A stretch of 64,000 nucleotides of DNA, taken from NCBI GenBank assembly GCA_026400355.1, contig JAPLPE010000043.1, positions 1 to 64,000 of the forward strand. The letters are read 5' to 3'. The notes under the pieces were generated by a model that had not been told where the DNA came from, ran no database searches, and was given only the letters and a program-made list of their open reading frames with translations. Shown one piece after another: positions 45,085 to 53,942 of the stretch (its first letter is position 1; every line of letters begins with the position of its first letter). Source of the DNA: Rhodobacterales bacterium. Lineage in GTDB: Bacteria; Pseudomonadota; Alphaproteobacteria; Rhodobacterales; Rhodobacteraceae. The position numbers and the translations under genes are program-made.

Positions 45085-45732
45085 TCAGATCCGCAGGAAC
45101 GGCTGCGCGATCCGCGGGATCAGGCCGCTGAACCGCAGCGGCGCATCCGTCGCCGCAAGGCATATGCACTCCGCCCCGGCCTCGGCCACCGGCTTGTGCA
45201 CCATCGCGTCATCCGCAACTTCAACGTCGCCCACGCCAAACCGGTCCGAAGCGTCCCGGAACGCGCCTTGCAGGACCAGCGTCAGTTCGGTCCCCCGGTG
45301 CCCGTGATCTGGCACGGCCACGCCGCCGGGAATGCGAAGAAGACGCACTGCGGCTTGCCCGCTCGTCTTGAGCAGCGCGTCCGACACACCACCCCCAACG
45401 CGCCGCCACTTCACGGCATCAAGGTCGCCGCCTACATAATCCTGCAATGGCGCAGGAAAGGTGCCCCGCTTGCGGATCGGTCTGGCCTCGGTCTTCTTGT
45501 CGCCTCGTGCAATCTGCGCAAACGTGGCCTCAAGGCAACCTTCCGCGATCGCCATGGTCCCGGTCTCTTCGATCAGCGCCCCACCAAGGGCGTCAAAGGA
45601 ATGCATCTGCGCACGGCATTCATCGCAAACCGATATATGCGTCGCTACGACAAGGTCGAACGCTTCCGGCAGTGTTCCGGCCGAATAGCCCATCAGCAGG
45701 GCGTCAGTCAGGTGATGTTTGATCTGGGGCAT
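45085..45732 (-). CDS. chrR: Anti-sigma factor ChrR (cupin type)
   Basis: This 215-residue protein has the zinc anti-sigma domain with H6/H7, H32, C36 and C39 (THISVCDEC) and a C-terminal cupin domain with H143, H145, E149 and H179. This ligand set, including the paired C189/C191, matches R. sphaeroides ChrR closely. ChrR holds RpoE inactive and releases it when singlet oxygen appears. It lies 11 bases after rpoE in the same transcript. Confidence 0.93.
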   Translation of the reverse strand: MPQIKHHLTDALLMGYSAGTLPEAFDLVVATHISVCDECRAQMHSFDALGGALIEETGTMAIAEGCLEATFAQIARGDKKTEARPIRKRGTFPAPLQDYVGGDLDAVKWRRVGGGVSDALLKTSGQAAVRLLRIPGGVAVPDHGHRGTELTLVLQGAFRDASDRFGVGDVEVADDAMVHKPVAEAGAECICLAATDAPLRFSGLIPRIAQPFLRI

Positions 45733-45743
45733 CTGAGACTTCT

Positions 45744-46301
45744 TCAGGTCATGGCATGGCGCAGTCGGTCAAGCGCCAGCCGTATTCGTGATTTGATCGT
45801 GCCAAGCGGGAGGCCGGTTTCGGCGGCAATCTCGCTATGACTCAACTCGCCGAAATAGGCGCGTTCGATCAGTTTGCGTTGTTTGTCCGGCAGCGTAGAA
45901 AGCGCCCGGGCAAGCTCATCCGAATCCTGCTGTATCGCCATAATCTCTGCCGCGGACGACTCGGTTTCTGGTCCCCAGTTCAGGTCTTCGGGTTCGGGGC
46001 GTCGGTCCTTGCGGATCATGTCGATCTTCCGGTTCCGCGCGATCGTGAAAATCCAGGTCGAAACGCTGGCCTTCGTGCCGTCGAACATGTGCGCCTTGCG
46101 CCACAGGGTCGCCATAACGTCTTGCGTGCACTCTTCCGCGAAATCGGCAGTGCTGCCCGACTTCATCAGAAACGCCTTTACCCGCGGCGCAAAGTGCCGA
46201 AACAGCTCGGCAAAGGCTTGCTTGTCCTGTCGGTCACGGATGGCCTCGATCTGGGCGACCCACTCCAACCGCTTGGACAGATCCGTCACGGTTACGTTCA
46301 C
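45744..46301 (-). CDS. rpoE: ECF sigma factor RpoE (sigma E), singlet-oxygen response
   Basis: This 185-residue ECF sigma factor has region 2 with FAPRVKAFLMKSG and WIFTIARNRKIDMIRKDRR, and region 4 with LPDKQRKLIERAYFGELSHSEIA and LPLGTIKSRIRLALDRLR. The GTG at 46301 with AAGGAAGCTGAAG upstream is favoured; it gives the length expected for this group (about 180 residues). The frame extends 33 codons further without family similarity. It is co-transcribed with chrR and has its own matching promoter. Confidence 0.93.
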   Translation of the reverse strand: MNVTVTDLSKRLEWVAQIEAIRDRQDKQAFAELFRHFAPRVKAFLMKSGSTADFAEECTQDVMATLWRKAHMFDGTKASVSTWIFTIARNRKIDMIRKDRRPEPEDLNWGPETESSAAEIMAIQQDSDELARALSTLPDKQRKLIERAYFGELSHSEIAAETGLPLGTIKSRIRLALDRLRHAMT

Positions 46302-46404
46302 CTTCAGCTTCCTTTTCCACCGTTCAGGCAAAACAGACCAATGACCGCCCAAAGGGGCAGAGCAATCTGTCGGCGAAAAGTTACCTGACTGGGCGAACAT
46401 GACA

Positions 46405-46434
46405 AGTATACGACGTCATCCTTTCGGCGGATCA
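46405..46434 (-). promoter_or_regulatory. RpoE-type promoter of rpoE-chrR
   Basis: Read on the minus strand, TGATCC (46434-46429), an 18-base spacer, then TATACT (46410-46405). TGATCC with an 18-base spacer is the known pattern of R. sphaeroides sigma-E promoters. It lies about 100 bases upstream of the rpoE start, so rpoE would be autoregulated. Confidence 0.8.
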
Positions 46435-46469
46435 CACCGAAATGATTTCTTTCGGCGGGTGGTTCTGAA

Positions 46470-46499
46470 TCATCCGCTCAGGACACCACTACGTAAGAT
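46470..46499 (+). promoter_or_regulatory. RpoE-type promoter of the amine-oxidase operon
   Basis: TCATCC (46470-46475), an 18-base spacer and TAAGAT (46494-46499), 36 bases before the ATG at 46535. It differs from the rpoE promoter at one base of the -35 box and has the expected TAAGAT-like -10. It places the whole 46535-51148 operon under sigma E. Confidence 0.78.
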
Positions 46500-46534
46500 A
46501 GAAGGATATCGCAGGGTAACGGAGCATACCACGA

Positions 46535-47836
46535 ATGCACGGAACGACACGGGCCCCTGGGTCCAGCAAGAAGATTGCCGTCATTGGCGCAGGAATTTCG
46601 GGCATGGGTGCCGCCCACAGACTCTCTCCGGACCATCAGGTTGTGCTCTTTGAATCAGAAGGCCGCATCGGTGGGCATGCCCGTACGCGGATGGCCGGCC
46701 GCAATGGCGATCAGGCCGTCGATACCGGCTTCATCGTCTTCAACTACGCCAACTATCCCTATCTCACAGCCCTGTTCGAAGAACTCAATGTCCCGGTCAC
46801 CCCTTCGAATATGAGTTTTGGCGTCTCGGTCGCCGGTGGCCGTCTCGAATACGGCCTTGACGGGTTCAACTCGGTCTTTGCCCAGAAACGCAACCTCGTG
46901 AACCCGATGTTCCTTCGGATGCTGCGTGATATCTTCCACTTCAACGCCAACGCTTGGGAGGTCGCACAGGACGACGACCTCACCATCGGCGGCCTGCTTG
47001 AGAAACTCGGCACAGGCCGCTACTTCCGCGATCACTACCTTTTGCCGTTCTCGGGCGCGATCTGGTCCACGCCGACGCAGAAAGTGCTCGATTTCCCGGC
47101 CAAGACGATCATTGGCTTCTTCAAGAATCACGCCCTGCTCAGCTATTCGGGTCAGCATCAGTGGTTCACCGTGCAGGGCGGCTCCATATCCTACGTCACC
47201 CGGCTCGAGACCGCGTTGCGCCTTGCGGGCGTCGATATCCGGCTCAACGCCCCGGTTCAGTCCGTCCGCCGTACCGCTCTCGGGGTCGAGGTCAAGGTCC
47301 CGGGTGCCGAACTGGAACGCTTTGACGAAGTCGTCTTTGCCGCCCATTCCGACGACGCGCTCGCCATGCTGGCTGACCCCACCGAATCCGAAAGCCGCAT
47401 CCTCGGTGCAATCCGCTATCAGCCAAACGACGTGGTCCTTCATTCTGACGAAGGCCTGATGCCCAAACGCCGCGCCGTCTGGTCGTCTTGGACCTATGCC
47501 GAAGGGGCGCAGAAATCGACCGACCGGATCGATCTGACCTACTGGATGAACTCGCTCCAGCCATGGCTCAAGGCCGACAACCTCTTTGTGACACTCAATT
47601 CCACGCAGCCCATCCGCGAAGACCTGATCTGGGACAAGGCAGTCATGCGCCATCCCGTCTACGACAAAGCAGCCTTGGCAGCGCAGGAGGAGGCAGCGGT
47701 GATGAATGGCGAAAACCGGACTTGGTACTGTGGCGCTTGGATGCGCAACGGCTTCCACGAAGATGGCCTTGCAAGTGCGATGGATGTCGTGCGCGGCATC
47801 AATGCCAGCGCCGAAATCGTTCTGGCGGCCGAGTGA
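46535..47836 (+). CDS. FAD/NAD(P)-binding amine-oxidase-fold protein (RSP_1091/UfaD-like)
   Basis: This 433-residue protein has an N-terminal FAD motif (IGAGISGMGAAHRL, 18-30), GRIGGHARTR and GFIVFNYANYP, in the amine oxidase/phytoene desaturase fold. It is the first gene after an RpoE promoter, as RSP_1091 is in R. sphaeroides. As I recall, RSP_1091 has been tied to furan fatty acid synthesis (UfaD) and to singlet-oxygen-driven ChrR loss; assignment to UfaD here is by context and fold only. Confidence 0.85.
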   Translation: MHGTTRAPGSSKKIAVIGAGISGMGAAHRLSPDHQVVLFESEGRIGGHARTRMAGRNGDQAVDTGFIVFNYANYPYLTALFEELNVPVTPSNMSFGVSVAGGRLEYGLDGFNSVFAQKRNLVNPMFLRMLRDIFHFNANAWEVAQDDDLTIGGLLEKLGTGRYFRDHYLLPFSGAIWSTPTQKVLDFPAKTIIGFFKNHALLSYSGQHQWFTVQGGSISYVTRLETALRLAGVDIRLNAPVQSVRRTALGVEVKVPGAELERFDEVVFAAHSDDALAMLADPTESESRILGAIRYQPNDVVLHSDEGLMPKRRAVWSSWTYAEGAQKSTDRIDLTYWMNSLQPWLKADNLFVTLNSTQPIREDLIWDKAVMRHPVYDKAALAAQEEAAVMNGENRTWYCGAWMRNGFHEDGLASAMDVVRGINASAEIVLAAE

Positions 47837-48588
47837 GCAAGGTCGAGCATATTGCAGGCCAGACCTATCATGGTCGGCGGGGGGATACAAAGAATGCCTT
47901 CCGCTATTCCATTGACTATGTCCTCCTCGATGCAGAAGGCGCGGTCAAAGGGCCACCTCTTTTCTCCCGCAACGCCGGGAACCTGACCTCGTTGCAGGAC
48001 AGCGACCACGGCGGCCCGCCCCATCTGGGCACCGGGGCGAAATGGGTGCGCGAAGTCCTTGCCGCCCACAACCTCCCCGTTATCGGCCGGATCGACATTC
48101 TGGCCCAGCCCCGCATCCTTGGCCACGTCTTCAACCCGGTCAGCTTCTGGCTCTGCCATGACGACCGGGGCGTCCTGCGCGTCGTAATCGCCGAAGTCAC
48201 CAACACCTACGGCGACCGCCACTCCTACCTCTGCCACCACGACGACCTTGGCCCGATCACCAAGGACAAGACGATGCAGGCGCAAAAGCTCATGTATGTC
48301 TCGCCCTTTCAGCCGGTAGAAGGCGGCTACACCTTCCGCTTTGACATTCGCCCCGAAAAGATCGGCATCTGGATCGACTATTCGCGGGGCAACGGTGGCC
48401 TGATCGCCACCCTGACCGGTGACCGCAAGCCCTTGACTAACTCGAGCATCCTGCGTGCCACGTTCCGACGCCCGCTCGGCTCGCGCCGCGTGCTGGCGCT
48501 GATCCACTGGCAGGCCCTCAAGCTGTGGTGGAAAGGCGTGCCCTTCCTGAACCGTCCCAAAGCCCCCGCGTCCGAGGTCAGCCGGTGA
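47833..48588 (+). CDS. DUF1365 domain-containing protein
   Basis: This 251-residue protein has the DUF1365 blocks NAFRYSIDYVLLD, ILGHVFNPVSFWLCHD and VIAEVTNTYGDRHSY, and ends in RRVLALIHWQALKLWWKG. The family is regularly linked to this amine-oxidase gene and to lipid modification; in R. sphaeroides the equivalent is RSP_1090. The GTG start overlaps the upstream stop by four bases. Confidence 0.9.
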   Translation: MSKVEHIAGQTYHGRRGDTKNAFRYSIDYVLLDAEGAVKGPPLFSRNAGNLTSLQDSDHGGPPHLGTGAKWVREVLAAHNLPVIGRIDILAQPRILGHVFNPVSFWLCHDDRGVLRVVIAEVTNTYGDRHSYLCHHDDLGPITKDKTMQAQKLMYVSPFQPVEGGYTFRFDIRPEKIGIWIDYSRGNGGLIATLTGDRKPLTNSSILRATFRRPLGSRRVLALIHWQALKLWWKGVPFLNRPKAPASEVSR

Positions 48589-49832
48589 CCATCGCCGTCG
48601 CAAAGCCTTCGGCCTGGTCCGAACGCCTGCCCGCGTGGTCGCTTTTCGGCGGCCTCCTCGCGGCGGCGGGGCTTCCGATCTATATCTACGCGCCCAAGTA
48701 CTACGCCGACACCTTTGGCGTCAGCCTTACAGCGCTGGGCACGCTCCTCTTTGCCCTCCGCCTGTTCGACGTCGTGCAGGATCCGTTCCTCGGCTGGCTG
48801 TCCGAACGACTCGCCCCGCGTCGCGTCTGGGCCGTCGCCGTCGCAGCGTTGATCATGGCACTTTCCATGCTCGGCCTTTTCGCCGTGACCCCGCCCATCA
48901 ACCCGATGTGGTGGTTTGGCCTGACGATCACCGGCCTCTTCACCTCCTACACCTTTCTTGTCATCTGCTTTTACGCTCAAGGTATCGCCAAGGCCGGCGC
49001 AGGCTCAGGCGGCCATGTCCGCGTCGCCACATGGCGCGAAAGCGGCACGCTGGTCGGCGTCTGCCTCGCCGCCGTGGCCCCCACGCTCCTGATGACGGTC
49101 AGCGATGCGCCCTTCGTACTGTACGGCCTGACTTTCGCGCTTCTGACCGGCCTTGCCGTCGCGATGATGTGGCCCGAATGGACGGCAGAAGGGCACACCG
49201 ACCCCGTCCCCATGACGACCGTCCTCAAAGACCCGCTGGCCCGCCGCCTCCTGATCCTGGCCTTCGTGAACTCCGCCCCGCTGGCCGTCACCTCGACCCT
49301 CTTCCTATTCTTCGTCGAAAGCCGCCTCGGTGCCCCCGGTCTCGAAGGCCCGCTTCTCCTCGCCTTCTTCCTCTCCGCCGCCGTCGCCATCCCGTTTTGG
49401 GGCGCTCTCGCCCGCCGCTTCGGCTCCAAACTGGTTCTGCTTGGCGCAATGGTCGCTGCCACGATGTCCTTCGTCTTCGCCTTCACGCTCGGCACCGGCG
49501 ACATCCTCGGCTTCACGATCATCTCCATCATCTCGGGTGCCGCCAGCGGCGCCGACGCCACGCTCCTTCCCGCCCTCTTCGCCCGCCGCATGGCCACAGT
49601 CTCGCCCAACGGCGGTCAGGGCTTCGGTCTCTGGGCCATGGTGAACAAGGCCACTCTTGCCTTTGTCGCCGTCACCGTCCTGCCGCTTCTGGAAAGCGCA
49701 GGCTTCGTCGCGGGCCAGACCGATCTGCCCGCCTCCGCGCTGACGATGCTCAGCGTGCTCTATGCCCTCGTTCCGACGGGGCTCAAACTGCTGGCCATCG
49801 GCCTGCTTATCTTCACCAGACTGGAGGACTGA
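48585..49832 (+). CDS. MFS transporter (MFS_2 / GPH type)
   Basis: This 415-residue membrane protein has about 12 hydrophobic segments and the MFS_2 loop signatures RLFDVVQDPFLGWLSERL and WGALARRFGSK. The substrate is unknown; in the R. sphaeroides regulon the matching gene is RSP_1089, annotated as a sugar/cation symporter. The start is a GTG overlapping the DUF1365 stop by four bases. Confidence 0.87.
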   Translation: MTIAVAKPSAWSERLPAWSLFGGLLAAAGLPIYIYAPKYYADTFGVSLTALGTLLFALRLFDVVQDPFLGWLSERLAPRRVWAVAVAALIMALSMLGLFAVTPPINPMWWFGLTITGLFTSYTFLVICFYAQGIAKAGAGSGGHVRVATWRESGTLVGVCLAAVAPTLLMTVSDAPFVLYGLTFALLTGLAVAMMWPEWTAEGHTDPVPMTTVLKDPLARRLLILAFVNSAPLAVTSTLFLFFVESRLGAPGLEGPLLLAFFLSAAVAIPFWGALARRFGSKLVLLGAMVAATMSFVFAFTLGTGDILGFTIISIISGAASGADATLLPALFARRMATVSPNGGQGFGLWAMVNKATLAFVAVTVLPLLESAGFVAGQTDLPASALTMLSVLYALVPTGLKLLAIGLLIFTRLED

Positions 49833-49835
49833 CGC

Positions 49836-50399
49836 ATGACGTTTCTGACAGGCTTTATCCTTGCGCTTGCCATCGCCACGGCCGCCCTTCTCGTCCGGCA
49901 ACGCTTTGCTTCCTTTGCATCGCAAACCCCTGACGACTATGACCACCGCGAACCGCAGTTCGACATCCGCCAGAAACTGAACGGCCCCATCGTCTGCGAA
50001 GGCGTGGTTTTCGGCCCTACGGGCCGGGTAACCTCACGCTTTGTTGCTGACTTCGAGGCAAGCTGGCAGGGTAACGTCGGGATCTTGAAGGAAGTATTTC
50101 ATTACGACTCGGGCGTTGTGCAGAACCGCCAATGGACGCTCACACTCGGCAATGACGGCAGCATCCGGGCCGAGGCTGCCGATGTCGTGGGCGTGGCGAC
50201 TGGCCGTCAGGCGGGCTCCGCGGTGCAACTCAACTACCGCCTGCGCCTGCCCGCCGATGCAGGCGGCCATGTCCTCGATACCGTGGACTGGATGTATCTG
50301 ACCCCAAACGGCTCGATCATGAACCGAAGCCAGTTCCGCAAGTATGGAATCAAGGTGGCCGAACTGGTTGCCACCATGCGGCCCAAGCTGGCTGCCTGA
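49836..50399 (+). CDS. DUF3833 domain-containing membrane-anchored protein
   Basis: This 187-residue protein has an N-terminal hydrophobic segment (about 1-20) and the DUF3833 pattern FDIRQKLNGPIVCEGVVFGPTGRVTSRFVADF and DWMYLTPNGSIMNRSQFRKYG. The family is lipocalin-like in part and of unknown function; it recurs in RpoE-linked operons. It lies three bases after the MFS gene and eleven before the SDR gene. Confidence 0.85.
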   Translation: MTFLTGFILALAIATAALLVRQRFASFASQTPDDYDHREPQFDIRQKLNGPIVCEGVVFGPTGRVTSRFVADFEASWQGNVGILKEVFHYDSGVVQNRQWTLTLGNDGSIRAEAADVVGVATGRQAGSAVQLNYRLRLPADAGGHVLDTVDWMYLTPNGSIMNRSQFRKYGIKVAELVATMRPKLAA

Positions 50400-50410
50400 A
50401 AGGACAAACC

Positions 50411-51148
50411 GTGAGAGTATGGCAAGGCAAACGCTACTGGGTCGTCGGGGCAAGCGAAGGTCTGGGCCGTGACCTTGCCATCATCATGAGCCGTGCAGGC
50501 GCCGAAGTCATCGTGAGCGCCCGCAACGAAGACCGGCTTAAGGCGCTCGTCGCCGAACTTCCCGGCAAATCCTCCTACGTTGCCGTCGACGTCTCCGACC
50601 GAAAGGCGGTCGAAGCCGCCGCCGCCAGGATCGGCCCGCTTGACGGTATGGTATACCTCGCCGCCGTCTACTGGCCGATGAAGTCCACCGAATGGGACAA
50701 CGAAAAGGCCGAACAGATGGCCGACATCAACTTTCTCGGTGCCCAGCGCTGCGTCGGCGCCGTCATCGGCCCGATGCTCGCACAGGGCCACGGTCACATC
50801 GTCCTGACCGGCTCGCTCTCCGGCTTCCGCGGCCTGCCCGGTGCCATCGGCTACGGCGCCTCCAAGGCCGCCGTCATGCACATGGCCGAATCCATGCAGG
50901 CCGACCTCCGCCTTTCACCGATAAGCGTGCAGGTCGTGAACCCCGGTTTCATCAAGACGCGCCTTACGGACAAGAACGACTTCAGCATGCCCTTCATCAT
51001 GGAACCCGAAGCGGCAGCGCATGAATTCTTTGACCACATGAACGACGACTCGTTCAAGAAGAGCTTCCCAATGCTCTTCTCTTGGGTCTTCCGGATCAGC
51101 CAGTTCATGCCCGATTGGCTCTACTACCGCCTGTTCGGCGCAAAGTAG
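50411..51148 (+). CDS. Short-chain dehydrogenase/reductase
   Basis: This 245-residue classical SDR has GASEGLG (13-19) for NAD(P) binding and the catalytic set S135/S137, Y148 (YGASK) and K152. A hydrophobic C-terminus (FSWVFRISQFMPDWLYYRLFG) suggests membrane association. As the fifth gene of the sigma-E operon it corresponds to RSP_1087. The substrate is unknown; a lipid or fatty-acid derivative is a guess from context. The start is GTG. Confidence 0.87.
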   Translation: MRVWQGKRYWVVGASEGLGRDLAIIMSRAGAEVIVSARNEDRLKALVAELPGKSSYVAVDVSDRKAVEAAAARIGPLDGMVYLAAVYWPMKSTEWDNEKAEQMADINFLGAQRCVGAVIGPMLAQGHGHIVLTGSLSGFRGLPGAIGYGASKAAVMHMAESMQADLRLSPISVQVVNPGFIKTRLTDKNDFSMPFIMEPEAAAHEFFDHMNDDSFKKSFPMLFSWVFRISQFMPDWLYYRLFGAK

Positions 51149-51518
51149 ACCCCAAGGCAACTGGTGTAGCGCACTTGACAGATGATTGCTAACGGACGCC
51201 GGTTCACGGTAGCCGGTCCAGCATAGCCGACTGAAGCAATCAGGTGACGGCTTGGAGCCCTTCAGAGATATTCGATCAGGGAGCAACGATACGGGGCCAT
51301 TCGCAGGCGCAGCAACGTACTCGGCCCAAAGCGGACGGCCAGTTCAGATGGTCTGCTGGGGCGCGACTTCTGTGAACCGGCGGTTCACACATGTGTAAGC
51401 GCAGTTGGCATAGCTAAGGCTCCTGCAGTGAAGGAATGGACGGCGATGGTTTGGTTCAACGGGATGATTAGCAGCCAGGACGGTCGTGGTTTGTTGTCGA
51501 TTTCGCCAGCTTGTTGGG
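51149..51518. other. Intergenic region after the sigma-E operon
   Basis: These 370 bases between the convergent SDR and flotillin genes show no open frame I can support and no intrinsic terminator with a T-tract. They hold the palindrome at 51371-51389. The base composition is lower in G+C than the operon, and the segment may be a decayed remnant. Confidence 0.5.
51371..51389. promoter_or_regulatory. Perfect 19-bp palindrome TGTGAACCG-G-CGGTTCACA
   Basis: TGTGAACCG (51371-51379), a single central G, and CGGTTCACA (51381-51389) form a perfect inverted repeat. This is operator-like, but no promoter or gene start is nearby; it lies downstream of both adjacent genes. It could equally be part of a decayed mobile element. 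Confidence 0.5.
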
Positions 51519-53126
51519 TCAGGAACCGCTGGTTTGCTCTGAGACATCGGAAATCGAGGCAGCTATTCCGTCCATGCCTTTGCTGAAATCGATCCCGACC
51601 TCTTTGCCAAGAGCGGTTAGGATTGGCATGGCAACGGCATTTCGTTGCATGCCGGTCATGACTTGATCAACAATACCATCCCCGCCGCCGTCAGCGCCAC
51701 CAGATGCTGATGTAGAGCCGTTGCCCGACATGCCGGAAATCTGGTTGATACGGAAAGACTGGATATGGCGCGCGGGTTCGACCATTTCGCGGATGATTTC
51801 TGGCAGGGCTTCGATCTTGGCGAGGCGCAGTTTGAAGCTCATGACTTCAGGCGAAAGGGAATTCTCGGCCTCGACCTTGGCGCGAATGGTTGCGGCTTCG
51901 GCAGCGCCTTTTTCCATCTCGGCGGCAGCGGCGATCTTGATCGAGTCGGCTTCGGCCCTTGCGCGGGCGATGATTGCCAGTGCTTGGTCTTCGGCGGCCT
52001 CACGTTCCACCCGGGCCCGGACGCGGACAGAAGTGGCCTCTTTCTCGGCCTCCTTCTCGGCTTGAATGATCTCGATGTTCTTTTCGCGTTCGGCAATGGC
52101 GGTCAGCTTGGCCGTATTGATGGCCTCTTCTGCAGTGATGGCTTCTGCGCGAGCCAAAGCGGCTTGCGCTTCGGCGCGGCTTTGCTTTTCAGACTGGAGC
52201 GCGACGCTGGCCTTGGATTCCTGCCCTGCAATCTGCAGCGCAAGATCCTGGTCGATTTGCGCCTTGCGCACGCCGCGCTCGCGCTCGATCCGGGCGACTT
52301 CGCGCAGGCGTTCGGTTTCTTCGGCAATGCGGGATTGCTCGCGCAAGGAACGGGCTTCCAGTTCGGATACGGCAATCCGCTGGGTTTGGGTCGCCTCTGC
52401 CTCCACCCGTTCGACCTCCAGCTTCTGGATGCGGTTGGATTGCTGGGTGCGGGCGATTTCCAGTGCTGCGTCTTCTTCGATAACGACCCGCTGCTTTTTC
52501 TGCTCGGACACGATGGCCGAGCGCACGCGCATCCCGGTCACGTCGAAGGTATTGTTCTCGTCCAGCTTGCTGATCGGGGTTTCATCCAGCTTGGTCAGGG
52601 CAACGCTTTCCAGTTCGAGCCCGTTCGGGCTGAGATCGTTGTTTAGCGTCTGCTGCACCTTTTGCACAAAGCTAGCACGAGACTGGTGCAACTCGATCAG
52701 GTCCATGCCTGCGGTGATCGCGCGCATGGTGTCTTGCACCTTGCCTTCCAGAAGGCTGCGGATTGCGCCCAGATCATTGGTATTCTGGCCCAGTGACTGT
52801 GCCGCACGCGCGATGGCATCAATCTCGGGGGCGACGCGAATGAAAAACTGTGCAGCGGCATCAACCCGCCGACTGTCTTTTGTGATCAATCCGTCGCCAC
52901 CATCCACGGTAATGGTCATCGTTTTCATATTGACGCGCAGCAGGTCATGCAGGCCGGGCAACACGATAATCCCACCGCCCATTACAACCTTCAGCCCACC
53001 TGCACCGGTTCGGACCAGTGCCATTTCCTGGGTAGAGCGGCGATAAAGCCTGACCATGATGAAGCCGAGAACGATCAGCGCCAACAAGATGACAGCACCA
53101 GGAATCAACAGAGCCAGAAATTCCAC
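51519..53126 (-). CDS. yqiK: Flotillin-like protein (YqiK family, SPFH domain)
   Basis: This 535-residue protein has an N-terminal transmembrane segment (about 5-27), an SPFH domain (about 30-190, with GGGIIVLPGLHDLLRVNMKT), a long alanine/glutamate-rich coiled coil (about 200-430, with repeats such as EKEAEKEAT) and a glycine/serine-rich tail. It matches the E. coli YqiK/bacterial flotillin layout. Flotillins scaffold membrane microdomains. It follows the YqiJ-like gene by 28 bases. Confidence 0.9.
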   Translation of the reverse strand: MEFLALLIPGAVILLALIVLGFIMVRLYRRSTQEMALVRTGAGGLKVVMGGGIIVLPGLHDLLRVNMKTMTITVDGGDGLITKDSRRVDAAAQFFIRVAPEIDAIARAAQSLGQNTNDLGAIRSLLEGKVQDTMRAITAGMDLIELHQSRASFVQKVQQTLNNDLSPNGLELESVALTKLDETPISKLDENNTFDVTGMRVRSAIVSEQKKQRVVIEEDAALEIARTQQSNRIQKLEVERVEAEATQTQRIAVSELEARSLREQSRIAEETERLREVARIERERGVRKAQIDQDLALQIAGQESKASVALQSEKQSRAEAQAALARAEAITAEEAINTAKLTAIAEREKNIEIIQAEKEAEKEATSVRVRARVEREAAEDQALAIIARARAEADSIKIAAAAEMEKGAAEAATIRAKVEAENSLSPEVMSFKLRLAKIEALPEIIREMVEPARHIQSFRINQISGMSGNGSTSASGGADGGGDGIVDQVMTGMQRNAVAMPILTALGKEVGIDFSKGMDGIAASISDVSEQTSGS

Positions 53127-53154
53127 AGCAGGTTCCTTTCAACGAAACAATGGG

Positions 53155-53901
53155 TCAGCTTGCGCTGAGGGAAACGATACGCGGTTGCCTGTCGCGAGTT
53201 CTAACGATCAAGACTTCAGTTCCTGCCGTGATCATGTCTTCATCGCGCAAAGGTTCAGCCATTAGGCTATGCGTGGTGCCGTAAAGGTCGCGCCACCGGA
53301 CCTGCGCGGGTTCGCCACGACGGGCGTCACCGATCACGACATGGCCGCGCCGCCCATTATAGGTCTGCCCGGAAATGCCATGGGATTCAAACGCGGGAAT
53401 CAAGCGCGCGACAAGGGCGGCAATCTGCCCGCCCAGCAAGAGCCCGGGAACAAGTGCAATAATCATGGCGACACGGCCAGAAAGCATCGCTCCCGTCACG
53501 GCTTGAAGTATCAATTGCAGTGAATAGCCACAGGCAGCGATGCCTGCCGCAAAGCCCGTCAGCGAAACCAGCAGCGGGTTGCGACCAATGCCGAACAAAC
53601 GCAACAAACGCGTTGTGACTGCAGGGGGTTGATAGGGCATCTGTTGTTCTTGCGGCGGCAGATCCAGGGTCGCAATCTCATACGCCGTCAGTATTTCAAT
53701 CTCGGGCGGGGCGCCCAACAGATCAAGTTCACTGTCAACACCATATGCCGCGTCGAGACCGTCGACAGGGCCTTCACCGTCAACCTCGATGTTGCTGGAA
53801 AGCCCGACAAGCATCAAGGCGATCTCAACAAGCAACAGCACGACAATGAAGCCTGTCAGCACCGAGAACGGCTTCAGTCCGTCCAAAAGCAACAAATCCA
53901 T
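53155..53901 (-). CDS. yqiJ: YqiJ-like membrane protein with OB-fold (NfeD-type) C-terminus
   Basis: This 248-residue protein has an N-terminal hydrophobic segment (about 12-33), further membrane segments around 120-190, and a C-terminal OB-fold (ISGQTYNGRRGHVVIGDARRGEPAQVRWRD) like NfeD proteins. YqiJ pairs with the flotillin YqiK. The ATG at 53901 gives MDLLLLDGLKPF as the N-terminus, the family norm; the frame extends further upstream without similarity. Confidence 0.82.
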   Translation of the reverse strand: MDLLLLDGLKPFSVLTGFIVVLLLVEIALMLVGLSSNIEVDGEGPVDGLDAAYGVDSELDLLGAPPEIEILTAYEIATLDLPPQEQQMPYQPPAVTTRLLRLFGIGRNPLLVSLTGFAAGIAACGYSLQLILQAVTGAMLSGRVAMIIALVPGLLLGGQIAALVARLIPAFESHGISGQTYNGRRGHVVIGDARRGEPAQVRWRDLYGTTHSLMAEPLRDEDMITAGTEVLIVRTRDRQPRIVSLSAS

Positions 53902-53921
53902 TTGCCGAACTTTCACATTTC

Positions 53922-53942
53922 CCACTCGCTTTACGCGAGTGG
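53922..53942. promoter_or_regulatory. Hairpin/inverted repeat in the yqiJK leader
   Basis: CCACTCGC (53922-53929) and GCGAGTGG (53935-53942) form a perfect 8-bp inverted repeat with a 5-base loop, 21 bases upstream of the yqiJ start. It could be an operator or a 5' leader hairpin regulating the yqiJK pair. Confidence 0.5.

Noticed and set aside
51149-51518. A tRNA or small RNA gene in the gap after the sigma-E operon
   Set aside because: No cloverleaf arms, CCA-adjacent acceptor or terminator was found by eye.
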